A stretch of 64,000 nt of DNA. Source: Aegilops tauschii subsp. strangulata (Eukaryota; Streptophyta; Magnoliopsida; Poales; Poaceae). This document shows positions 23,654-34,647 of this stretch, one piece after another. The position numbers were made by a program, and so were the translations under genes. Each line of letters starts with the position of its first letter. Position 1 is the stretch's first letter. The notes under the pieces are model-generated. The model did not search any database and was not told the DNA's origin. It was given only the letters and a program-made list of their open reading frames with translations. The stretch spans positions 45,261,290 to 45,325,289 of the forward strand of contig NC_053039.3 in the NCBI RefSeq assembly GCF_002575655.3, written 5' to 3'.

Positions 23654-24147
23654 GGATGAGATTAGCAAGATCATGGGGAGAAGGCTCTAGCAGAGCTTGT
23701 GCTGACAGATCCCAGAAGCGTTCGCAGGTATCATCAAAGTAAATGTTTGAGTATTAAATATACTTTAATTAGCAAAAGGCTAACTACTATACGCTCTTGT
23801 GAAATTTATTTGCAGGATCATTGGAAACCGGAGTACTGCATGAAGAGGTAATCAGCGCAAGATGGCATACCTGTCGGACCTAGAATGCAAGGCTGAGCTA
23901 CTGATGGGCTTACAACTGAAAACAATATGATGAATCTCAAGCTGCATGGATTGGATCAACAATAGAAGCTGATGAATAGTATGCTTTTCTCTTTTCTATC
24001 TCAAGTAACTTATCTTATGTGTTGTGGTGGCCAAGGAAAACAATGATCACCCATGTGCAATATAAGCCCACCAGAACTTATTTATGCACAAAATGAGTGG
24101 AGGTGGATGATGGCATAGAGATTTTTTTTTTCTATTTTCAACTTAGG

Positions 24148-24540
24148 GAAAGTAGTGGCTGCACCCACCTTTGGTGCACCCACGGAATGAACAGTAAGTT
24201 TGAAAAAAATAGTAAAAAAATCAAAAAAATCTGAAACTTGGTGGATGTGATTATGAGCTAATGTTTTAGGAGCTTGCAAAGTTTGGTCACCAAAAAACAT
24301 CAAATGATTTCCATACAAAAAACGAAATACAAATGATGCCGTGCACCCACGTTACTGTTCACATGTTTTCAGCAGGAACTTTGTTTTTTTTTTGTACAGA
24401 TTTCCTCGGATGTTATTTCGCCACCAAGTTTTGCAAGCGCCTAAAACATTTGCACATACTCACATCCACAAAGTTTCAGAATTTTTTGCTAAGCTTTTTA
24501 TCGTGGGTGCACCGGGGGTGCAATGTGCGTGGATGTAGAA
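24148..24540. mobile_element. Foldback MITE-like element in copy 2, intron 3
   Basis: The two halves are complementary over most of their length. Left arm: TGCACCCACC ... TCTGAAACTTGGTGGATGTG, TTTTAGGAGCTTGCAAAG. Right arm: CTTTGC-type TTTTGCAAGCGCCTAAAAC, CACATCCACAAAGTTTCAGA ... GTGGGTGCACCG. The corresponding part of copy 1 (about 21410-21460) lacks it. The ends are inexact and I could not fix a target duplication, so the superfamily (Mutator or other) is open. Confidence 0.7.
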
Positions 24541-25067
24541 CAGCCACACTCACAATTTATACCATCTGTTTTATGCTCATTGATTATATCATTTTTTGAT
24601 GTTAGGATCCATAATGCTATATTTAGTATATCTTGGTTTTTACTATCAACTTTTCCCGTGAAACATGTGTATATGACTAATTTTGCCTCACTAGAAACCT
24701 TAAAGAAAAATGATATAAATGGGATCGGAACAACGAACATGTCGCATGCACATGACAAATGCAAGTTGCGATAAATGTTGTGTTTTCACTAATCAAAATA
24801 ATTTTCTTAATACTCAGTTCTTGCGACTTTTGTCAATTAGTTTCGATAGGTAGATTAATTATTTTCAAAAGGCCAACATGTGCACTTGCACACACTAGCT
24901 TTTTTGGGAAATACACACGTTTACTGGAAGTTCTAGTACGTGCTTCCACGTGCATGTGATTTGTTTAGAATAATAAGGTAAACATCTTTGCCGAGTGTGG
25001 AACTTGGCAGACACATGTACATGTGTTTTTGCCCTGGGCACTCGGCTAAGTTGGAAATTCCTGTAGT

Positions 25068-25693
25068 TCCCCCAAGCCAACGCTATTTGGCAGAGTTGGG
25101 CACCTCTCAAGTGCAAAATTTTCCCTTTGCTGGCGACGCAAAGGAGAATCTGGACTTCTGATCGCCGAGCTAGGCATGGCCTTCAAGACGCGCCTTCCGC
25201 GTGCTACACTTGTCTCCAGGAGGTGGACAATGTTGATCACATCCTTGCCCAGTGTGTTTATGCCTGCGAGACTTGGCATCGCTGCTTTGATATACTAAAC
25301 CTGCCCACCGCGACGACGCCAGATGACTGTTTTCTGGACTGGTGGATGACACAGAGACAAACTTTCCAAAAGGAGGATAAGTGTGGGTTCGACACTTTGG
25401 TTATCTGTGCCACGTGGTCGATGTGAAAGCAGCGGAATGCCCGTGTCTTCAACCGGATAGAGCAACAGTTAGACGCGCAGGCCCTGGCGAACAGCATCTT
25501 AGAGGAAATAAAGGAGTGGAAACTTGCTAGAGGCGGAGTAGGTGCTTTACAACGTTTTGTGAGTGTGTAGTTTCTTTTCTTCTTCTGGCGTGGGTGGGCT
25601 AATGGTGGTGTTCGCACTACTATCGGCTTCTTGTAATCAAATTTCTCCCTTCTATAAAATTATGGTACGCAATTTGCGTACTTTCGGAAAAAA
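25068..25693 (+). mobile_element. 5'-truncated LINE fragment with 13-bp target duplication
   Basis: AAATTCCTGTAGT occurs at 25055-25067 and again at 25694-25706, just after an A-tail. Between them lies a zf-RVT remnant: RRIWTSDRRARHGLQ, CYTCLQEVDNVDHILAQCVYACETWH, then in frame after a TGA KQRNARVFN and LANSILEEIKEWKLARGG. This is the C-terminal end of a plant L1-type ORF2 plus the 3' UTR. Copy 1 lacks it. Confidence 0.9.
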
Positions 25694-26374
25694 AAATTCC
25701 TGTAGTGGCATACTTATTTTAGAAATATCTAGATTGCAATTGATACTTTGAATAATTAGATCGCATGATGTTCGGCTGCAAGCTGCATTACAGTTTATGA
25801 CATGTAACAGTATGCACTCGTCGTACTTCTCTTGTGCCTTCTTTGGCTACTTGGCAAGGAAATTTTTTCTCTCACTGTACTGTTTTTGACTGCCAAACAA
25901 TCATCATGGAAATTCCCTGGAACTTAGCTACAGTTGTTGGCAAATATATAATGCCCCCACAAGCCAACGTCTGACGTATAGTGCAGTAAATATTCAAACT
26001 GGTTCTGTTTTGCTTGCTTAGGGAAGTCCCTTGAACACCTTTGTATCCGAAGTAGAGATTAATCATTGAAGACTTGGGTTACTATAACCTCTCTAACAAT
26101 CAACATATGTTGCATCAATCGCTATCTGGGTATATATTGCATTTTTAGTGACCTGCTTAAATATATCTTCAGTACATTAACTAACTAGTTTAGACTAACT
26201 TCACTATTTCTCTTTACATAATAAACGACTTACAAATATTTTATGTGTACTAGCTTGGATGTGCTAGAAAGTTTTCTATACTAGAACCATTCAGGGAATA
26301 ACATACTTAGAAATGGACCTATACTTTTATATGTTCTGTGACAAATTGAGCATGCAGAAGGGTGTCATAGCTCA

Positions 26375-26750
26375 CGGGTGTAGGGACACCCTCTATGAAC
26401 AGCACACTAAAAAAACAGAAACAAAAATCAAAAAATTCTGAAACTTTGCGACATCAAAGATGATAAAACAAAATATTTTATGTGTACTAGCTTGGAGGTT
26501 CTTGCAAATTTTTATAAAAAAAAAATCAAGTAGAGAAAGGTGTAGACAAGAGTTTCTGATTTCAGTGCTAAAAGTGCTCAAAATTTTGAGCACTGAAATC
26601 TTTTTCTTGTTTAGAGCTCCTCGAATGTTTTTTCTGCATGAAAACTTGTAAGCACCTACAAAGTTTGAGCACATTTGATGTCTCGAAGTTTCAGAATTTT
26701 TTTATTTTCTTTTTTTAATGTACTATTCATAGAGGGTTTCCCTACACCTG
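26375..26750. mobile_element. Foldback MITE-like element with perfect 20-bp central palindrome
   Basis: The left end GGGTGTAGGGACACCCTCTATGAA pairs with the right end (TTCATAGAGGG ... CCCTACACC), and the arms continue as complements (TTCTGAAACTTTG against CGAAGTTTCAGAA). The centre contains the self-complementary GTGCTCAAAATTTTGAGCAC (about 26571-26590). It is present only in copy 2. The target duplication is not resolved. Confidence 0.75.
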
Positions 26751-27799
26751 GGAGTTGAAAAACCAGTCTCGTTGAGCATGTGTGTTTATGTGTGCTGATA
26801 ATCAGATAGTTTTGCTGCTTTTATGAATCCATGGTTCTCTCGTAGTTTTATTAATTAGTAGTAGATCAATTATGTTAGTTCTAGGTTTCTGTTTTCTGTT
26901 TTTTAAGCATAGAAGATGTTAGGTGCATTAACTATTAAGTCATGTCTTTTGATGTGTATTTTCCATTTTGCTTCTAATAGTATTCACATTATCAATCAAT
27001 TCAGAAGTCTATTTACTACACCTGTAATATGTCATTTCCATTTTGTAAGAACAACTATTTTTTTAAAAAAACTTGTTCACAATTTATCGGCTTATTTTGA
27101 TAACTTTGATTGCCCACAATCGTTTTAGCATATGACTTTTGGACAAGGTAATTAACTTTATTATTTCATGTCCTAGCTAGGTGCTCTAGTTATTTGCTCC
27201 ACATTAAAGTGTGATTTTTTTATGAGGATCACAAGAATATGTTCTTTTTTTATCTAATCCAGTAACTAAGTTGGGTATGTTCATGTTTCTATATACAAGT
27301 CTGAATGAAATACTAGTAGTCGAAGTCCAACGTCTCACACAGCTCCAGCAATCTCAACAACCACAAGGGGGGCCTTGATTATTTCAACACACGTCTCAAG
27401 GTGATTTCAAATGAAAAATACAAGAAGGAAACAATATTGGTTGTATTAATATTTATGTTGTAGCATTGGTGGAATTATCCAACATTTTTGTGTTGTGTGG
27501 ATATGCCGAAGAAATATTGTTGGATGTGGTGCATTATCTTCTCATACATACTTGGATAGAGGTTGGCCTACAGATAGTTCATGCCTATGATACTTTATGC
27601 TAAAACAGTTTCATGCTATTTGTCTTGTTACATTATATTTTTCTTAAAAGCTTCTAGTTATTGTGTATCACACATATTCTTGAGTCACATGTCCCTAGCT
27701 AATATCCATATATTACATGATGAATGCATGTTTCTGCATGTTCAAAACCTTCGCCATTGGTGCACAACATGTATAGGGCACCTTGCTCTGTGCTTCGAT

Positions 27800-28085
27800 C
27801 ACTAGTAGAAAAAGGGTCAAATGTCAAGCACATTAGTGCCGGTTTGCTTTTGAGCCGGCACTAATGTGTGCATTAGTGCCGGTTCCAACGGCTAGCCGGC
27901 CGCTTACACATTAGTGCCGGTTTCAACGGCTAGCCGGCCGCTTTCATTAGTACCGGTTCGTGGCCGACCTTTAGCACCGGTTCGTGCCACGGACCCATAC
28001 TAAAGTGAGTGGTGGCAGGATGTTGTCAGTCCGGGACCCCTCCAGCACCTTTAGTACCGGTTCGTGGCACGAACCGGTGCTAAAG
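27800..28085. repeat. Left terminal and subterminal inverted repeats of CACTA F
   Basis: After the terminal repeat, short hairpin-forming units recur: CATTAGTGCCGG...GCCGGCACTAATG (27830-27865), AACGGCTAGCCGGCCGC twice (about 27887 and 27926), and TTTAGTACCGG with its complement ACCGGTGCTAAAGG (28040-28085). Such arrays are where CACTA transposase binds in studied members of the superfamily. Confidence 0.85.
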
Positions 28086-28677
28086 GTCGTCCTACATAAA
28101 CCCTTCGTCCACCCGAGCTCGCTCTGTTCTTCCCCTTTTCCCTCTCCTCTCTGTTCTTCCCCTCTTCCTCTCGAGCTCATCACACATTTTGCCCAAAATT
28201 TGTCAAGATTTGAAGGCCCCCATCCATTCAAATGATCACAAAGGTTAGCAACTTTGTCCTTTCATCTCTCATTGCTAGATTAGCTCTTGCAATGCTTTGT
28301 ATAGTGCTTAATTTATGAGTTTAGTAATTTGGGAGGAAATATATGTGCTAGTATTTGATTTATATGCAATTTGAGGTCAAAAATAACACTTAGTTTGCAT
28401 ATGTAGGTGTGGTTTACTTAGTGCCTTCTAAATCTCCATCGTAACCACAGTCGATCGCCCGCACCGTTCCGTCGCCGGCACCACCTTGTGGTGAGCCTCT
28501 TGTTCATGAATGTTTTACATTACCAAATTGATGTTTGTGTGATTTTGATATCCGTCCCCGTCGGCCCTCGTCCTTGTTATGATTCGGATGTGGTATATTC
28601 TCTTTTAAAACTAGTTGTTGCATTTCGTGTTTATGACAAATTATGCCCATCAAGTTGACATAGATATTTTTGTCTAG
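28086..28677 (+). other. Leader of the CACTA F transcription unit
   Basis: C/T-rich text (CCTCTCCTCTCTGTTCTTCCCC) is followed by AT-rich DNA with possible splice sites. An acceptor TTTTTGTCTAG ends at 28677. No coding frame is convincing. It is probably the promoter, 5' UTR and first introns of the element's genes. Confidence 0.5.
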
Positions 28678-28983
28678 GAGGTTTGTGAACCGGAAATTCC
28701 AACCGACCCTATTGTCGAGAGGTTAAATTTAGTTGAAAGAGAAAACGAGTATTTGAAAGAAAAATTGAAAAGAATTGAGGGGGAGAAGATGGAAATGGAG
28801 TTGCATGTTGCCGATGTCGTCGATGATCACAAGATCAAGATGGAGAAAATGCGTTTGAAGATTAGAAAGATTAGAAAATATGCCATTGATAGTGAGGCTT
28901 GGTATCATTATGTTGTCGGATCAATTGTTACCTTAGTTGCGATCTTGATCGCATTTGTTGTTGCATTTAAATTCTTTAGTTAG
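28678..28983 (+). CDS. CACTA F small ORF: coiled coil plus C-terminal membrane helix
   Basis: The frame is open after an AG acceptor at 28677 and ends with TAG at 28981. The text reads EVCEPEIPTDPIVERLNL, then a charged heptad-like stretch (EYLKEKLKRIEGEK, KIKMEKMRLKIRKIRK), then one hydrophobic span, YVVGSIVTLVAILIAFVV. I see no catalytic motif. It could be the C-terminal exon of a small accessory protein or a mis-joined 5' exon of the transposase gene. Similar short ORFs recur in Triticeae CACTA elements, to my recollection. Function unknown. Confidence 0.5.
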   Translation, partial: EVCEPEIPTDPIVERLNLVERENEYLKEKLKRIEGEKMEMELHVADVVDDHKIKMEKMRLKIRKIRKYAIDSEAWYHYVVGSIVTLVAILIAFVVAFKFFS

Positions 28984-29066
28984 AGAGTTATTTGTTTGTT
29001 GCATTTAAGTCTTGTATGAACTTTATGTATGAACTTGTATTAATTTGGTCTTTTCGGTGTTGTGTA

Positions 29067-32000
29067 ATGAAGATGAGCCAACAATGGATGTACGATGACC
29101 GATGCTCTCCCGAGTTCATTAATGGCGTGCAAACTTTTCTGCTTGCGGCTGAGGCAAACAAGCGGGCGGATGGTTTTATGCCTTGTCCATGTTTAGTCTG
29201 TAAGAATGATCACAATTACTCTATGTCAAGAACCATTCACGTCCACCTATTTAAGTCCGGTTTCGTGCCCCACTATAATGTTTGGACCAAGCACGGAGAA
29301 AGAGGGGTTATGATGGAATACAATGAAGAATAAGAGGACGACGACAGCTATCCTGGCCATGGGTTCCCTGAATACGATGATACAACAATGGGGGAAGAAG
29401 TTGAGCCGGCAATGCAGGAAGAAGCTGAAGAAGAGGCATCAGATGAGCCCGCTGATGATCTAGGTCGGGCCATTGCCGATGCAAAGAGAAACTGCGCAAG
29501 TGATTTGGAGAAGAAGAAGTTGCAGCGCATGTTAGAGGATCACAAGAAATTGTTGTACCCGAATTGCGAAGCTGACAAGAAAAAGTTGGGCACCACACTG
29601 GAATTGCTGCAATGGAAGGCAGAGAATGGTGTATCTGACAAGGGATTTGGAAAGTTGCTGGTAATGATAAAGAATATGCTTCCAAAGGACAACGAATTGC
29701 CCGAGAGTACGTACGAAGCAAAGAAGGTTGTCTGCCCTCTAGGGTTAGAGGTGCAGAAGATACATGCATGCCCTAATGACTGCATCCTCTACCGCGGTGA
29801 GTACGAGATTTGAACGCTTGCCCGGTATGCGGTGCATTGCGCTATAAGATCAGGCGCGATGACCCTGGTGATGTCGAGGGCGAGTGCCCCAGGAAGAAGA
29901 TTCCTGCCAAGGTGATGTGGTATGCTCCTATAATACCACGGTTGAAACGTTTGTTCCAAAACAAAGAGCATTCCAAGGCGATGCGATGGCACAGAGAAGA
30001 CCGTAAGAAAGACGGAAAGTTGAGAGTACCCGCTGACGGGTCGCAGTGGAGAAAAATCAAGAGAAAGTACGGGAAGGAGTTTGCAGATGACGCAAGGAAC
30101 GTATGGTTTGGTCTAAGCCTAGATGGCATTAATCCTTTTGGGGAGTAGAGCAGCAACCATAGCACCTGGCCTGTGACTCTATGTTTGTATAACCTTCCTC
30201 CTTGGTTGTGCATGAAGCGGAAGTTCATTATGATGCCAGTGCTCATCCAAGGCCCTAAGCAACCCGGCAACGACATTGATGTGTACCTAAGGCCATTAGT
30301 TGAAGAACTCTTACAGCTGTGGAATGAAACAGGTGTACGTGCGTGGGATGAGCACATGGGGGAAGAATTTGACCTAAAGGTGTTTGGATGATACCGACAG
30401 TATATATTTGGACAATTGTAGGAAGAATGTGTACCTGGGACATCGTCGATTTCTTCCGAGCAGGTATTCCGTAAGAAAGAAAGGCAAGCATTTCAAAGGT
30501 GAGACGGATCACCGGACGAAGCCTCGCCACCGTACTGGTGTTGATGTACATGATATGGTCAAGGATTTGAAGGTAGTCTTTGGAAAGGGTCCTGGCGGAC
30601 AACCTGTTCTGAATGACGCTGACGGACGCGCACCCATGTGGAAGAAGAAATCTATATTTTGGGACCTGCCCTATTGGAAAGACCTAGAGGTCCGCTCTGC
30701 AATCGACGTGATGCACGTGACGAAGAATCTTTGCTTGACCCTGCTTGGCTTCTTGGGCGTGTATGGGAAGACAAAAGATACACCTGAGGCACGGGAGGAC
30801 CAGCAATGTATGCATGGAAAAGACGGCATACATCAGGGTCATGCCAGCTACACTCTTACCAAAGAAGAGAAGGAAATCTTCTTTGAATGCCTGCTCAGTA
30901 TTAAGGTACCGTCTGGCTTCTCGTCGAATATAAAGGGAATAATAAACATGGCAGAGAAAAAGTTCCAGAACCTAAAGTCTCATGACTGCCATGTGATTAT
31001 GACGCAACTGCTTCCGGTTGCATTGAGGGGGCTTCTACCGGATAACGTTCGATTAGCCATTGTGAAGCTATGTGCATTCCTCAATGCAATCTCTCAGAAG
31101 GTAATCGATCCAGAAATCATACCAAGGTTAGAGAAGGATTTGGTGCAATGTCTTGTCAGTTTCAAGTTGGTGTTCCCACCATCCTTCTTCAACATCATGA
31201 CGCACGTCCTAGTTCACCTATGCGAAGAGATTAACGTTTTGGGTCCTGTATTTCTACACAATATGTTCCCCTTTGAGAGGTTCATTTGAGTCTTAAAGAA
31301 ATATGTTCATAACCGTGCTAGGCCAGAAGGAAGCATCTCCAAGGGCCATGAAAATGAGGAGGTCATTGAGTTTTGTATTGACTTTATTCGTGACCTTAAG
31401 CCGATTGGTGTTCCTGAATCGCGGCATAAGGGCGGACTAGATGGAAAAGGCACACTAGGAGGGAATCCAAAAATATGTATGGACGGACATTCTCTCACTG
31501 AAGCACACTACACAGTTCTACAGAATTCCGCCTTGGTGGCTCCGTATATGGACGAACACAAGAATTTTCTACGCTCCAAACACCCGCAGTGGTCTGATGA
31601 CTGGATTACACGTGAACAAACCAGGAGTTTCGCCGGCTGGTTGTAGACACGTAGCATGCATGACGCATCTATTGAAGATGACATGTACTCGCTGTCCCAG
31701 TTACCATCTTCGAATATAATGACTTTCAAAGGGTACTAGATAAATGGTAATACATTTTACACGATCGCCCAAGATAAGAAGAGCACCAACCAAAACAGTG
31801 GTGTCCGCTTTGATGCAACAACCAAGACGGGAAAGGAAACATATTATGGTTACATAAAGGAGATATGGGAACTTGACTATGGACGTGGTTTGAAGGTCCC
31901 TTTGTTTCGGTGCAAATGGGTCAATATGACACGAGGCGGGGTAATGGAAGACCCGCAGTATGGAATGACAACAGTGGATCTCAACAATCTTGCGTATGCA

Positions 32001-32327
32001 GACGAACCATTCGTCCTAGCTAATGATGTGGCACAGGTTTTCTATGTGAAGGATATGTCTACCAAGCCGAGAAAAAGAAAAGATAAGGAAGCGAATGCAT
32101 CATACGATGAGCCAAAGTGCCACATAATTCTTTCTGGAAAGAGAAACATCGTGGGAGTGGATGACAAGACAGACATGTCAGAAGATTATGAAAAGTTTGA
32201 TGGAATTGCTCCATTCACAGTGAATATTGACCCGAGCATCCAGTTAAATGATGAAGATTTTCCATGGCTACGGCGCAAAGGGACACACGCGAAGAAAAGG
32301 TTTCACACCCAAAGATCTGGGATGTGA
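29067..32327 (+). pseudogene. CACTA F TNP2-type transposase (Transpos_assoc, Transposase_21, DUF4218, DUF4216 order)
   Basis: The likely start is MKMSQQWMYDDRCSPEF at 29067. The N-terminal CPCLVCKNDH ... HVHLFKSGF ... WTKHGE segment matches the transposase-associated domain. A middle part follows with CPNDCILYRGEYE, CPVCGALRYK and STWPVTLCLYNLPPWLCMK, then IDVMHVTKNLCLTLLGFLGVYGK, a DUF4218-like part ending LGPVFLHNMFPFERF, and a DUF4216-like part (KVPLFRCKWVN ... NLAYADEPFVLANDVAQVFYV). In-frame stops lie near 29331, 30146, 31287, 31644 and 31738. One base is lost near 29808, and a deletion with a frameshift near 30384 removes a conserved piece. It normally binds and cuts the element ends in the nucleus; here it is inactive. 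Confidence 0.92.
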
Positions 32328-33160
32328 TCGGCTTCACTATCATCACTTTCTTCTGTGTTTCACACCCAGGAGGGAATCTCTGTAATAGTTAGGGGAGTTA
32401 TGTGTTTTGGCATTTGAAACGCGAAGAAATTTTATGTGCAAACAAATTCTTTCATGCATTTACTGATTTTTTCAGCTAAATGACCCTGAAATTGAAAAGC
32501 ATTTCAAATGAACTCAGAAAAGGTTGAAAGTTGGCATGGTATCATAATTTCACCCACATAGCATGTGCAAAAAAGTTGAAAGTTGGCATTTACCGAGTCG
32601 GCATTTCATTTTTTAAATAACCTAAGCATTACCAAATTGAATATAATGATAAAACACACTAATATTAAACATAAGAAAAAATAATCACTGAAAAATCTAT
32701 TTTCAAAGTTAAGTTATTCACAAACTAGTGATTCACACAAATTTCAAATAATTCAAAATGTAAACTATTCAAATTTGTAAACTACCGGCACTAATAGAAA
32801 GTTTGTAATTTTTTGTACCTAAAGCAAAAATATTCACAAAGAAACTCTAAATACAGCAAAAAAACAACTCAAAAATAAATAAAACAAAAATAAATAAAGC
32901 AAAAAAATAAGAAAATAAAAAAGCCGCCTACTGCGCCACAGCGGCCTGCATACGACTAGAAACCCAACCTGTTGTTGGGCCAGGATGCAGGCCCGCAAAG
33001 GCCCAGTAGGCCCACAGGGCAGCACAGAACATTTAGGCCCAGTAGGCCTGCTTTGGAGAGGAGCTCGAGAGAGCTACCGCACTGGGGCTTATAAACCAGT
33101 GCGGACGCCCCTCGGCTAGCGAGGTGGGACTAAACATGACGCACCGCACCTGCGCCAGCG
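32328..33160 (+). other. Spacer between the two CACTA F genes
   Basis: Transposase 3' UTR and AT-rich sequence with A-rich AAATAAAACAAAAATAAATAAAG, then a GC-richer stretch with several GGCCCAGTAGGCC copies (32990-33050). No supported gene on either strand. Confidence 0.6.
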
Positions 33161-33325
33161 CACCACCTTTAGTACCGGGTGGTGGCTCAAACCGGTATTA
33201 AAGGGAGGGTCTTTAGTACCGGTTGGAGCCACCACCCGGTACTAAAGGTGGGCGCTTCCCGCCGCTTGGCCTGGCCAAAATTGACCTTTAGTACCGGTTG
33301 GTCACTCCAACCGGTACTAAAGGCC
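33161..33325. repeat. Internal block of CACTA subterminal-type inverted repeats
   Basis: CCTTTAGTACCGGGTGGTGG, AACCGGTATTAAAGG, CTTTAGTACCGGTTGGAGCC, CCGGTACTAAAGG, and a further TTTAGTACCGGTTGGTCACT...CCAACCGGTACTAAAGG hairpin. These are the same units as at the ends of the transposon, but here they lie between its two genes, just before the second gene's leader. Confidence 0.85.
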
Positions 33326-33369
33326 CATCCTATTTAAGAAAACACTTCAAAAAATTCAGTTTCTCATCT

Positions 33370-33690
33370 GCTTCTTCTCCTCTGCCCCGTCACCCGCCGC
33401 CCCTGTCGCCACCCCTCGTCGACGCCCCCGTTACCGCCCCGTCCCCGTCGTCGTCGCCCCAGCCGTCCCCGTCGCCGCCCCGTCCCCGTCCCCGTCGTCG
33501 CCGTGCCCCGCCCCGTCGTCCCGTCGTCCCCGCCCGGCCCGTCCCCGTCGTCACCGCCCCGTCACTGCCCCGTCCCCATCCCCGTCGTCGCCGCCCGTCG
33601 CCGTCCCCGTCGCCGCCCCCCGTCGCCTCGCCTCGCCGGTGAGCTCCTGCCCCGGCCGCCTGTCCACACACACACACACACACACACATT
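33370..33690. repeat. CCGTCGCC low-complexity tract and CA microsatellite
   Basis: Strand-biased C-rich repeats of CCCCGTC/GTCGCC type (about 33385-33640) are followed by a (CA)n run at 33663-33688. The open frames of about 100 codons on both strands are products of this composition and are not called as genes. It probably belongs to the 5' UTR of the second CACTA gene. Confidence 0.75.
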
Positions 33691-34030
33691 GTTTTTTAGT
33701 TTTTTATTTATAGAAATTTTTCTGTTTTTTAGTTATAGAAATATTAGAAATGTTAGTTATATAGAAATGTTATAAATTTTTCTGTTTTTAAGTTATAGAA
33801 ATATTTATAGAAATGGTAGCAATTTTCTGTTTTTTAGTTATAGAAATATTAGAAATGTTATAGAAATGTTAGTTATATATATAGAAATGTTAGAAATTTT
33901 AGAATTAGTTTTAGTTAGATGAATTAGATTAATGTCAAATTGTTAGAATTTGCATATAGAATTTTAGTTATCACAATCCAATCATTTAAAAAATGTTACT
34001 TTTTGCGGGCATATAGTATTTGTTCTCGAC
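33691..34030 (+). other. AT-rich intron-like stretch with short TAGAAAT repeats
   Basis: Repeated TTATAGAAAT/GTTAGAAATTTT motifs and T-runs with a possible AG acceptor before 34031. It is likely an intron of the second CACTA gene. No frame is supported. Confidence 0.45.
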
Positions 34031-34460
34031 GATGCCCGGCCCGCATCCTCGCCGTCGACCCGTTCGCGACGACGTCCGGCTGACCCATGTCCGGGATTGG
34101 GCTCCGCCGGGCTGGCACTGGGAGGTGCTACCTGGAGGGGCGCGCTGCTTGGTGAGGAACCCGGCCTCGGGTCCCGTCGTCGACCCTGATCTCCTTTGGT
34201 GGCGTTCGCGTGGGCCACATTCGGTGCAGAGGGAGCCGGCCCCGCCGGAGGTGGTGCGTCGTCGTGTCAGGGAGGAGGACGAGCACGTCCATCGCTACAT
34301 GGCTGCTATGGACGTCAGGTTATCCAATACCTGGCAGGTTCTTTGGGCAGATGACCGGAGATATGATCCTGTGATGGTTCCTTGTCTTTGGGTGTCCACC
34401 GCCCGCGCCCCAGGAACTGCGAGTGGCCTAGATTCTTCTATAGTATTCGATCTTTATTAG
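34031..34460 (+). CDS. CACTA F ORF of unknown function, about 142 aa
   Basis: Starts ATG at 34031 (MPGPHPRRRPVRDDVRLTHV) and ends TAG at 34458. It is Arg/Pro-rich, with WAPPGWHWEVLPGGARCLV and WRSRGPHSVQREPAPPEVVRRR. No known domain is recognised. It precedes the Ptta/En/Spm-like ORF on the same strand and could be its first exon or a separate small protein. Reasonable coding content, but no independent evidence. Confidence 0.45.
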
Positions 34461-34647
34461 CTACCTAGCCAGTGATGTATTCGAGATTATATATTATTCG
34501 AGACGATGTATTCGAGATTATATATTATTCAAGACGATGCATATTATGTACTATATGATTCAGTTTTTCCTTATTGATTGCATCCATGCATTGTAATTTG
34601 AATACTAAATTGTTTTATATTTCTTCTGTATTAGTTAAATAAAAGCT

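Larger units (their letters stand above)
23654..27799 (+). pseudogene. bZIP copy 2: tandem duplicate of the gene's 3' part (continues at 47793)
   Basis: The end of exon 1 is recognisable (23654-23727, with GCAGAGCTTGTGCTGACAGAT) and is followed by a GT donor. An exon 2 remnant starts after TTTGCAG at 23816 (GGAAACCGGAGTACTGCATGA), with TGA in the basic region. It runs directly into exon 3 sequence near 23903: intron 2 and the neighbouring exon ends are missing. Intron 3 is expanded by two MITEs and a LINE. An exon 4 remnant (about 27301-27380) reads LNEILVVEVQRLTQLQQSQ and stop. Downstream flank follows until the CACTA insertion at 27800. It cannot encode a bZIP domain. Confidence 0.88.

Noticed and set aside
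33661..33690. Possible CRISPR-like or satellite array among the short repeats
   Set aside because: The repeats are microsatellites, transposon subterminal units or coding minisatellites. No spacer-repeat architecture exists, and the DNA is plant nuclear.
33298..33775. Open frames of about 90-114 codons on both strands around the CCGTCGCC tract
   Set aside because: They follow from simple C-rich repeats and the CA microsatellite. Composition is the only reason they are open, and they overlap each other on both strands.
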